Shown in pieces: positions 1-5,792 of a stretch of 5,792 nucleotides of DNA. This stretch comes from an uncultured Gammaproteobacteria bacterium (lineage in GTDB: Bacteria; Pseudomonadota; Gammaproteobacteria; Pseudomonadales; Pseudohongiellaceae). The position numbers and the translations under genes were made by a program. The stretch lies in the NCBI GenBank assembly GCA_903889815.1, contig CAISYX010000124.1:1-5792 (forward strand). Reading direction: 5' to 3'. Numbering within the stretch: the stretch's first letter is position 1; each line of letters begins with the position of its first letter. A model generated the notes under the pieces. The model made no database searches. It was given only the letters and a program-made list of their open reading frames with translations, and was not told the origin of the DNA.

Positions 1-1
1 C

Positions 2-133
2 ATTTCCGGCCTCCAGGCCGGTGATCAGGTGGTTGCAGGCATTGTGCAGGCTGCTGCCGTGCCGGAACAACGCGGCACAGCCCTGGGTGTGCCCACTGCG
101 CCTCGCGGCTTCGGGGGAGGGGGGTTCCGATGA
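2..133 (+). CDS. macA: MacA-type periplasmic adaptor, C-terminal 43 residues (5' end outside window)
   Basis: An open frame enters from the left edge and stops at TGA 131-133. It reads ISGLQAGDQVVAG at its start and ends GFGGGGFR. The phrase GLQAGDQVV is typical of the last beta-hairpin, in the membrane-proximal domain of HlyD/RND-type membrane fusion proteins, and a glycine/arginine-rich tail is common at the end of MacA proteins. Its stop overlaps the macB start by 4 nt (ATGA, 130-133), and MacA is the usual upstream partner of MacB. MacA is anchored in the inner membrane and spans the periplasm, linking MacB to the outer-membrane channel and stimulating its ATPase. The family call therefore rests on a short homologous tail plus position; the lipoyl and hairpin domains are not visible. 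The gene symbol is inferred; it could equally be a PvdR-like adaptor of the same family. Confidence 0.85.
   Translation: MSGLQAGDQVVAGIVQAAAVPEQRGTALGVPTAPRGFGGGGFR
116..120 (+). promoter_or_regulatory. Shine-Dalgarno site of macB
   Basis: GGAGG lies 9 nt upstream of the ATG at 130, inside a purine-rich run (113-124, GGGGGAGGGGGG). This is a strong ribosome binding site at good spacing and supports 130 as the macB start. The same bases encode the glycine-rich tail of the upstream adaptor, so the tail's codons double as the initiation signal. Confidence 0.75.
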
Positions 134-2169
134 GCACTGCCACGCTCAATGCGGGCAGTCTTGAAGGGCGCCCGGAGCGCCACCCGCAGGCGCGCGCTGC
201 CGACGTCTCCGGCGAGATCCCCATCATCGAATTGCGCGGCATCACTCGCACCTTCGTGACTTCGGGGGGGGTGGAGGTGAAGGCGCTGCGTGGTATTGAC
301 CTGAAAATCCACATCGGCGAATTCGTGGCCATTGTCGGTCAGTCCGGCTCTGGCAAGTCCACCATGATGAACATCCTGGGCTGCCTGGACAAACCCACCA
401 GCGGCACCTACCTGTTTGGCGGACGGGACATCCGCCATTTCGAAGCAGACGATCTGGCCTGGTTGCGCCGCGAAGCGTTCGGCTTCGTTTTCCAGAGCTA
501 CAATCTGCTGCCTCACTCCACGGCCCTTGAGAATGTCGAGATACCCGCCATCTACGCTGGCTACAATGCCGCTGAGCGCCGCATCCGGGCCGAGGCCTTG
601 CTGACATCGCTTGGCTTGGGCGACCGTATGGATCACCGCCCCAGCCAGTTGTCGGGCGGTCAGCAACAGCGGGTGTCAATCTCCCGTGCGCTGATGAATG
701 GCGGCAACATCATTCTGGCTGACGAGCCCACAGGCGCGCTGGATTCGGCCAGCGGCGCGGAAGTCGTGGCACTGCTCAAGAATCTGGCCCGTCAGGGACA
801 TACCGTGATCATCATTACCCACGACCCGGCGTTGGCCGAGCAGGCGGATCGTGTGGTGGAGTTTCGTGACGGCCAGGTGATCCGGGATCGCAGCACGGTG
901 GCTGGAAGCTACGACAATGCGGACAACAGCAAGCTGCGGGATCTCTTTCTCAACCGCCGGATCGCTTCGCCATTGACGGGCATCGGCGAAGCGGTCCGCA
1001 TGGCCTTGCGCTCTCTCACTGCCAATTTTTTCCGTACGTTTCTGACGCTGCTGGGCATCGTGATCGGGGTGGCGTCCGTGGTGGCCATGCTGGCCATCGG
1101 CGAGGGGGCCAGACAACAGATCGTCGAACGCATCAGTGCCATTGGAACCAACATGCTGACGCTGCAGCCGGCGCGGGTGGAGGGGCAGAGGGGACCGTCG
1201 CCCTCGACACTGACGTTTGAGGACGCCGACGCCGTCATGGACGGCGTTCCCAATGTGATTGGCACGTTGCCGGAAATTCAAGGCAACCAGACCGTGCGTT
1301 TTGGTCGGCAGGATTATTCCACTACGGTCATAGCCAACACTGAGAGCATGCCGAAGATGCGCAGCTGGCCGCTGGCCCAGGGCATCTACTTCACCCGTGA
1401 GGACAGTGAACAGTATGCGGCTGTCGCTGTGCTGGGTGCCACAGTGGCGGGCGAAATGTTTCCGGATGGTGGCAACCCGCTGGGGCAATACATCCTGATC
1501 CGCAATGTCCCATTCCAGGTTATCGGCGTACTGACCCGCAAGGGCGCGTCGGGCGCCGGTGGCAACGATCAGGACGACGCCGTATTCGTGCCCCTGAAAA
1601 CGGGGGCGTTGCGGCTGTTTGGCCAGCGCTATGCGCGCTCCATTTCCGTGGCCGTGGATGACATCTCGAAGATCAGCGAAACAGAAACGGATCTCATTGA
1701 ATTCATGACGGTACGTCACGGGACCCAGGACTTCCGGGTCTTCAACAGTGCCGAGTTGCTGGAAACCGTGTCGGCTTCCCAGGACACCTTCACCATGCTG
1801 CTGGGCTCTGTGGCAGCTATTTCCCTGCTCGTAGGGGGAATCGGTGTCATGAACATCATGCTGGTATCTGTCACCGAACGGACACGGGAGATCGGCATCC
1901 GCATGGCGACGGGGGCCAGACAATTCGACATCCTCTCGCAGTTTCTCTCTGAAGCCATCGTGGTGTCGGCGGTGGGAGGCGTTCTCGGCGTCGCCATCGG
2001 AATTGGGACGGGGTTGTTGCTGCAGAGCTTCGGCGTCGCCATTCAGTTCACAACGACGCCCATGGTCCTGGCGTTCTGCTGCGCAGCCGCCACCGGGCTG
2101 GTCTTCGGCTTCACGCCAGCGCGCAAGGCCGCCCGCCTTGACCCCGTCGTGGCGCTCGCGAATGAATAG
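130..2169 (+). CDS. macB: MacB-type ABC transporter (fused ATPase-permease), complete
   Basis: 679 residues; E. coli MacB is about 648. The ATPase domain comes first: Walker A GQSGSGKST at 70-78, Q-loop FQSYNLL from 121, signature LSGGQQQR at 174-181, Walker B IILADEP at 194-200 with catalytic Glu199, D-loop GALD at 202-205, and H-loop His231. The stretch NGGNIILADEPTGALDS is a MacB-subfamily hallmark. A hydrophobic segment at about 300-323 (TM1) is followed by a large periplasmic domain (about 324-553), then three more segments near 554-577, 605-630 and 642-665. This is the four-helix type VII ABC layout, in which ATP hydrolysis drives periplasmic movements instead of transport across the inner membrane. 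All catalytic motifs are intact. The start at 130 is backed by the Shine-Dalgarno site; it gives a hydrophilic extension of about 30 residues before the conserved domain. Overlaps with both neighbours suggest one operon. Macrolide, peptide, lipopeptide or siderophore export are all possible; the substrate is unknown. Confidence 0.96.
   Translation: MSTATLNAGSLEGRPERHPQARAADVSGEIPIIELRGITRTFVTSGGVEVKALRGIDLKIHIGEFVAIVGQSGSGKSTMMNILGCLDKPTSGTYLFGGRDIRHFEADDLAWLRREAFGFVFQSYNLLPHSTALENVEIPAIYAGYNAAERRIRAEALLTSLGLGDRMDHRPSQLSGGQQQRVSISRALMNGGNIILADEPTGALDSASGAEVVALLKNLARQGHTVIIITHDPALAEQADRVVEFRDGQVIRDRSTVAGSYDNADNSKLRDLFLNRRIASPLTGIGEAVRMALRSLTANFFRTFLTLLGIVIGVASVVAMLAIGEGARQQIVERISAIGTNMLTLQPARVEGQRGPSPSTLTFEDADAVMDGVPNVIGTLPEIQGNQTVRFGRQDYSTTVIANTESMPKMRSWPLAQGIYFTREDSEQYAAVAVLGATVAGEMFPDGGNPLGQYILIRNVPFQVIGVLTRKGASGAGGNDQDDAVFVPLKTGALRLFGQRYARSISVAVDDISKISETETDLIEFMTVRHGTQDFRVFNSAELLETVSASQDTFTMLLGSVAAISLLVGGIGVMNIMLVSVTERTREIGIRMATGARQFDILSQFLSEAIVVSAVGGVLGVAIGIGTGLLLQSFGVAIQFTTTPMVLAFCCAAATGLVFGFTPARKAARLDPVVALANE
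136..159 (+). promoter_or_regulatory. Predicted mRNA hairpin just inside the macB start
   Basis: Bases 136-141 (ACTGCC) and 143-145 (CGC) pair with 151-153 (GCG) and 154-159 (GGCAGT). This gives nine Watson-Crick pairs with one bulged A (142) and a five-base loop (TCAAT). It begins 6 nt after the A of the start codon, inside the footprint of an initiating ribosome. It could damp independent initiation and favour coupling to macA translation. The pairing is seen in the sequence; the function is inference. Confidence 0.4.
264..271 (+). repeat. Eight-G homopolymer within macB
   Basis: Eight consecutive G bases encode Ser45-Gly46-Gly47-Val48 of MacB, before the Walker A motif. Losing one G would bring TGA 278-280 into frame, and gaining one would bring TGA 297-299 into frame, so either slip would stop translation within about ten codons. 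The tract is short for a true contingency locus. Confidence 0.6.
1229..1247. repeat. Perfect inverted repeat inside macB
   Basis: ACGCCGTC (1229-1236) and GACGGCGT (1240-1247) are perfect 8-base reverse complements separated by ATG. They would form a GC-rich stem with a three-base loop in DNA or mRNA; G1228 and T1248 could add a wobble pair in RNA. It lies in the codons of the periplasmic domain (Asp-Ala-Val-Met-Asp-Gly-Val). No T-run follows it, so it is not an intrinsic terminator. Chance in GC-rich coding sequence is a fair explanation. Confidence 0.4.
2124..2140. repeat. Small inverted repeat upstream of the channel gene start
   Basis: CAAGGC (2124-2129) and GCCTTG (2135-2140) pair around a five-base loop (CGCCC). 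The hairpin ends 21 nt before the ATG at 2162 and lies in the last codons of macB. It might affect access to the initiation region of the downstream gene, which has no visible Shine-Dalgarno site. It is short and may be chance. Confidence 0.25.
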
Positions 2170-3604
2170 AAATCTGCCAACCATGTTGATTGCACATCAC
2201 AAGTCGCTGGCCTTGTTGCTGACATTGCTCATGCTGAACGGGTGTCTCCAGAGCGAGGTGCCAGGCATGGAACAAGGGGATTTGCCCGCTGCCTTCACTG
2301 CGCTGGCCAGCGAAGATGCCGCTTCGGCAGCTGTATCCTGGCCTGCAACTGACTGGTGGACCAACTTCGGCGATCTCGAATTGACCGGACTGATTTCGCA
2401 GGTACAGCGTGGCAATCTCGATCTGGCCAACAACCGCCGCAATCTGGAGTCTGCCCAGATCACCTTGCGGGAAGCTGGCTTCAATCTGTTGCCCCGCGCC
2501 AGTGTCACGCTGGGCACCGGGGCAAGCTTGCGGGAAACCCGAGTGGATGGCGTCGACCAGACCAACAATCAAGGCACACCGATTTCGCTGACGGCCGCTG
2601 TCACTTATACCGATATCCTGAGCAAGCCGGCCATCTACACGCAGGCTGTGGCGGACTACGAGTCGCGCGCTGCACAGGTGGCGGATGTGGCCTTGAACAC
2701 GCTGGGTACATCTGCATCGACTTATTTTCAGCTGCTGCTGACGCGGGACAAGCTCGTGGCAGCGGCACAGAACGTTGCCAACGCCCAGGCGATCAGTGCC
2801 ATTGCGGACGCACGTGTTGAAGCCGGTGTTGCAGTGCCGATCGAATCCTTGCAGCAGCGCATTGCCCTGCAGCGTGAACAAGCGACGCTTCGCAGCCTTG
2901 AGCAGAGTGAACTGGCGGCACGTGCCTCGCTGGCGCTGTTGACCGGCCGCAATGTGCAGGGCTTCGACGTGGAGGGACAAACGCTGCAGAACATCGTCGT
3001 GCCTCGAGTACAGCCGGGCCTGCCGTCTGAACTGCTGCTGCGTCGGCCGGACCTGGTCCAGGCTGAAGCCCAGCTGCGCAGTGCTGTTGCTGGCATCGAC
3101 ATTGCCCGCAGTGACTATTTCCCGAGCCTGGCGCTGACGGGCAGTGCGAGTGCCAGCAGCAGTTCGCTGACGGCGCTGGTGACTTCTCCTGATCAGTTCA
3201 TCAACGCCAGTGCCAGCATCCTGCAGACCTTGCTGGATACGGGGCAGCGCTCACGCGCCCTGGAGAGTCGCGAACTGGCCATGGAGAATGCGCTGGCGAG
3301 TTACCGCCGAACGGTGCTGGCCGCCTTCAATGAAGTCGAAGTATTGTTGAGTGCCGTGCAACTGCAGGCGGAGCAGGTAGCGGTGGCGCTGCAGAATCTG
3401 GGCGCGGCGGAGGAAGCCTTCCGCATCGCGCAGGTGCGCTATGAAGAAGGCGTAACGGATTTCCTGACGGTATTGACGACGCAGAACACGCTGTTCTCAA
3501 GCCGCAATGCGACCCTGGATACCAAGCTGCAGCAGCTGAACACGCTTATCAGTCTCTACCAGGCCTTGGGAGGCGGCTGGCAGGCGACTGATATTGTGCG
3601 CTGA
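2162..3604 (+). CDS. NodT-family outer-membrane efflux lipoprotein (TolC-like channel), complete
   Basis: 480 residues from the ATG at 2162, a normal length for the family. A signal peptide with hydrophobic core SLALLLTLLML leads to a lipobox LNGC, giving lipidated Cys28. Two outer-membrane efflux protein repeats follow. Family landmarks are WWTNFGDLELTGLI (about 65-78), GLPSELLLRRPDLVQAEAQL (286-305), SDYFPSLALTGSAS (317-330), YEEGVTDFLTVL (427-438) and LYQALGGGW (465-473). Trimers of such proteins form the outer-membrane barrel and periplasmic alpha-helical duct that docks with MacA. The start overlaps the macB end by 8 nt (ATGAATAG). No Shine-Dalgarno site is visible, which suggests re-initiation after macB. 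An alternative ATG at 2183 would give a 473-residue protein with a shorter n-region and the same lipobox. The open frame extends upstream to 2003, but that extension lies wholly within macB and would precede the signal peptide, so I reject it. The DLFGR-like motif usual in the first repeat reads DILSK here (151-155). Confidence 0.95.
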   Translation: MNRNLPTMLIAHHKSLALLLTLLMLNGCLQSEVPGMEQGDLPAAFTALASEDAASAAVSWPATDWWTNFGDLELTGLISQVQRGNLDLANNRRNLESAQITLREAGFNLLPRASVTLGTGASLRETRVDGVDQTNNQGTPISLTAAVTYTDILSKPAIYTQAVADYESRAAQVADVALNTLGTSASTYFQLLLTRDKLVAAAQNVANAQAISAIADARVEAGVAVPIESLQQRIALQREQATLRSLEQSELAARASLALLTGRNVQGFDVEGQTLQNIVVPRVQPGLPSELLLRRPDLVQAEAQLRSAVAGIDIARSDYFPSLALTGSASASSSSLTALVTSPDQFINASASILQTLLDTGQRSRALESRELAMENALASYRRTVLAAFNEVEVLLSAVQLQAEQVAVALQNLGAAEEAFRIAQVRYEEGVTDFLTVLTTQNTLFSSRNATLDTKLQQLNTLISLYQALGGGWQATDIVR

Positions 3605-3608
3605 TCAG
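3601..3608. other. Palindrome supplying the stop codons of both convergent genes
   Basis: CTGATCAG is a perfect 8-base palindrome. Its + strand TGA (3602-3604) ends the channel gene and its - strand TGA (3605-3607, reverse complement) ends acnB. The two coding regions therefore abut with no base between them. It also contains a GATC site (3603-3606). There is no T-run or strong GC stem-loop in a gap, because there is no gap. Confidence 0.9.
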
Positions 3609-5792
3609 GCCGCCACTTCCCGCACGTTCACCAGAGGAATGGTCTTCGCGTGCTCTGCGGCTTCCATGTACGACTTGATCTCGTTGAAGTTGAGATAGCG
3701 ATAGATCTTGCCTGACATGGTGTCCACGTTCTTCATGTAAACAAGATACTCTGCCATGGTCGGTATGCGACCCAGCACCGAGCTCACGGCCGCCAGTTCT
3801 GACGAAGCCAGGAACACATTCGCGCCTTCGCCCAGACGGTTGGGGAAGTTGCGGGTGGACGTGGAAACAACCGTTGAATTGGGAGCCACACGCGCTTGAT
3901 TGCCCATGCACAGGGAACAGCCGGGCATCTCGGTGCGGGCACCGGACACGCCAAACACGCTGTATACACCTTCTTTCACCAGCTGATGCTGATCCATTTT
4001 GGTGGGCGGGGCTATCCACAGACGCGTCGGAATCACGCCTTTGACCTGCTTGAGCACTTCGCTCGCGGCACGGAAATGGCCGATGTTGGTCATGCACGAG
4101 CCGATGAACACTTCGTCGATCTTCGTGCCCTGCACAGCAGACAGGGGTTTGATGTCGTCCGGATCATTCGGGCATGCCAGCAGAGGCTCCGTGATTTCGT
4201 TCAAGTCGATCTCGATGATCTTGTAGTACTCGGCGTCAGCATCAGGTTCCAGCAACTGCGGATCCTTCAGCCACTCTTCCATGGCGCGGGCACGACGTTC
4301 CAGCGTGCGGGCATCGCCGTAGCCTTCCGTGATCATCCAGCGCAGCAGGGTGATGTTGGACTTGAAGTACTCAATTATGGGCTCCTTGTTCAGGCGAATC
4401 GTGCACCCGCCTGCGGAACGCTCAGCAGAAGCATCCGACAGTTCGAAGGCTTGCTCCACTTTCAGATTGGGCAAACCTTCGATCTCGAGAATGCGGCCGG
4501 AGAAAATGTTCTTCTTGCCCTTCTTCTCGACAGTCAGGTCGCCGGACTGCAGCGCCGCGTATGGAATCGCGTTCACCAGGTCGCGCAGGGTAATGCCGGG
4601 CTGCATCTCGCCTTTGAAGCGCACCAGCACCGACTCCGGCATGTCCAGCGGAATCACGCCTGTTGCCGCTGCAAAGGCGACCAGGCCGGAACCTGCCGGG
4701 AAGGAGATGCCGATTGGGAAGCGGGTGTGCGAGTCGCCACCAGTGCCGACGGTGTCGGGCAGCAGCATGCGGTTCAGCCAGGAGTGGATGATGCCGTCGC
4801 CGGGACGCAGCGCCACGCCGCCGCGGGTCTGGATGAAATCAGGCAGGGTGTGCTGGGTTTCGATGTCCACCGGTTTCGGATAGGCCGCCGTGTGGCAAAA
4901 GGACTGCATCACCAGATCGGCCGAGAAGCCGAGGCAGGCCAGGTCTTTCAGCTCGTCGCGGGTCATGGGGCCGGTAGTGTCCTGTGAGCCCACGGTGGTC
5001 ATCTTCGGTTCGCAGTAACTTCCGGGCCGCACGCCTTTGACGCCACATGCCTTGCCGACCATTTTCTGCGCCAGGGTATAGCCCTTGGTGGAGCTCTCGG
5101 GATTGAACGGCAGACGGAATACTGCAGATGCTGGCAGGCCGAGTGAGGCGCGTGCCTTTTCAGTCAGGCCACGGCCAATGATCAAAGGAATGCGGCCGCC
5201 GGCACGGACTTCGTCAAGCAGCACTTCCGTCTTCAAGGTGAACTCGCTGACCAGTTCCTGCGTGCCGTGGCGCGTGATGCGCCCTTCATAGGTGTAAATA
5301 TCGATGACATCACCGGTGGCCATGTTTTCCACATCGCATTCAATGGGGAAAGCGCCCGCATCTTCCATGGTGTTGAAGAAGATCGGGGCAATCTTGCTGC
5401 CGATGCACACGCCGCCATCGCGCTTGTTGGGAATGTGGGGAATATCATTGCCAATGTTCCACAGGACGGAATTGGTGGCGGACTTGCGTGAAGAGCCAGT
5501 GCCCAGAACGTCGCCGATCAGGGCTACCGGGAAGCCTTTCTTCTTGAGCTCGGCAATCTGTGCCGCCGCATTGGTGACACCTTCGCGCGCCATCTTGTAC
5601 ATGGCCAGGGCATGCAGCGGGATGTCGGGACGTGACCACGCGTCCTGTGCTGGAGACAGGTCGTCGGTGTTGGTTTCGCCGGGCACCTTGTAGACGCTTA
5701 CCGTCAATACTTTCGGCAGCTCGGGCTTGTTGGTGAACCACTCGGCATCGGCCCAGGATTGCAGAAGTGCTTTTGCATGCACATTGCCTGCC
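3605..5792 (-). CDS. acnB: Aconitate hydratase B (bifunctional aconitase / 2-methylisocitrate dehydratase), N-terminus outside window
   Basis: About 728 residues are visible; E. coli AcnB has 865, so about 140 N-terminal residues (most of the HEAT-like domain) lie past the right edge. AcnB interconverts citrate and isocitrate in the TCA cycle and in many bacteria hydrates 2-methyl-cis-aconitate in the methylcitrate cycle. Numbering from the GTG codon at 5782, the swivel domain carries the active-site loop GTGSSRKSA (94-102). The catalytic core has VGSQDTTGPMT (264-274), GTGGDSHTRFPIG (346-358) and the substrate-arginine motif STRNFPNRLG (Arg644, Arg649). The [4Fe-4S] ligands are Cys563 (GSCMTN) and Cys622/Cys625 (GCSLC); the 59-residue spacing equals E. 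coli Cys710 to Cys769. The GTG at 5782 is not the start: homologous codons (Ala-Gly-Asn) continue upstream to the edge. No frameshift or lost active-site residue is seen, so the enzyme should be active. Its promoter lies outside the window. It is functionally unrelated to the efflux operon it faces. Confidence 0.98.
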   Translation of the reverse strand, partial: AGNVHAKALLQSWADAEWFTNKPELPKVLTVSVYKVPGETNTDDLSPAQDAWSRPDIPLHALAMYKMAREGVTNAAAQIAELKKKGFPVALIGDVLGTGSSRKSATNSVLWNIGNDIPHIPNKRDGGVCIGSKIAPIFFNTMEDAGAFPIECDVENMATGDVIDIYTYEGRITRHGTQELVSEFTLKTEVLLDEVRAGGRIPLIIGRGLTEKARASLGLPASAVFRLPFNPESSTKGYTLAQKMVGKACGVKGVRPGSYCEPKMTTVGSQDTTGPMTRDELKDLACLGFSADLVMQSFCHTAAYPKPVDIETQHTLPDFIQTRGGVALRPGDGIIHSWLNRMLLPDTVGTGGDSHTRFPIGISFPAGSGLVAFAAATGVIPLDMPESVLVRFKGEMQPGITLRDLVNAIPYAALQSGDLTVEKKGKKNIFSGRILEIEGLPNLKVEQAFELSDASAERSAGGCTIRLNKEPIIEYFKSNITLLRWMITEGYGDARTLERRARAMEEWLKDPQLLEPDADAEYYKIIEIDLNEITEPLLACPNDPDDIKPLSAVQGTKIDEVFIGSCMTNIGHFRAASEVLKQVKGVIPTRLWIAPPTKMDQHQLVKEGVYSVFGVSGARTEMPGCSLCMGNQARVAPNSTVVSTSTRNFPNRLGEGANVFLASSELAAVSSVLGRIPTMAEYLVYMKNVDTMSGKIYRYLNFNEIKSYMEAAEHAKTIPLVNVREVAA

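Noticed and set aside
113..124. G-quadruplex in the GGGGGAGGGGGG run
   Set aside because: Twelve bases are too few for four runs of three Gs with loops, and no further G-runs lie close enough to make a convincing motif.
2003..2161. Upstream extension of the channel gene inside macB
   Set aside because: It would add 53 residues before a clear lipoprotein signal peptide and overlap macB by more than 160 nt. The ATG at 2162, or possibly 2183, fits far better.
676..2184. Long antisense open frame (502 codons) opposite macB, and a second (25-666) just before it
   Set aside because: Its codons are aligned directly opposite the macB codons. In that frame stops arise only from TTA, CTA and TCA sense codons, which are rare in GC-rich genes. 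The protein shows no recognisable motif, while macB has full homology.
3568..3621. Intrinsic terminator between the convergent genes
   Set aside because: The stem is interrupted by a bulge, the loop is about 31 nt and no T-run follows on either strand.
3896..4987. Antisense open frame (363 codons) opposite acnB
   Set aside because: The same codon-aligned shadow effect applies. The acnB strand carries all aconitase active-site motifs, and the antisense product looks like no known family.
5780..5782. GTG as the start codon of acnB
   Set aside because: The open frame and AcnB similarity (Ala-Gly-Asn) continue upstream to the window edge, and E. coli AcnB has about 140 further residues there, so the gene is cut by the window.

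Overview
The window comes from a Gram-negative bacterium, most likely a gammaproteobacterium. This rests on the type-B aconitase, which reads close to the pseudomonad/enterobacterial AcnB sequences I know by memory, on an outer-membrane lipoprotein of the NodT efflux family, and on GC-rich third codon positions. No alignment could be run, so the lineage is an inference. Coding density is essentially 100%: there is no intergenic stretch, tRNA, rRNA, CRISPR array, insertion sequence or phage gene.

Positions 1-3604 on the + strand hold a tightly packed tripartite efflux operon: the last 43 codons of a MacA-type periplasmic adaptor (2-133), a complete MacB-type ABC transporter (130-2169) and a complete NodT-family outer-membrane channel lipoprotein (2162-3604). 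The genes overlap by 4 nt (ATGA) and 8 nt (ATGAATAG), the arrangement expected for translational coupling and balanced production of one complex. The inner-membrane MacB would use ATP to work the periplasmic adaptor and outer-membrane duct. Unlike the E. coli arrangement, where MacAB borrows TolC from elsewhere, this operon carries its own outer-membrane partner, as in PvdRT-OpmQ of Pseudomonas. The substrate cannot be told from the sequence.

Positions 3605-5792 on the - strand hold most of acnB, the TCA-cycle aconitase B. Its 5' end, about 140 codons covering the HEAT-like domain, lies beyond the right edge. The channel gene and acnB converge with no base between their stop codons: both stops are made by one TGATCA palindrome (3602-3607).

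Overall this is an ordinary chromosomal region with well-known genes. I see no sign of a novel system. The points worth a second look are local: the shared stop palindrome with no room for a terminator, a strong hairpin just inside the macB start, an eight-G run early in macB, an N-terminal extension on MacB, and divergence of the channel protein at a usually conserved motif.
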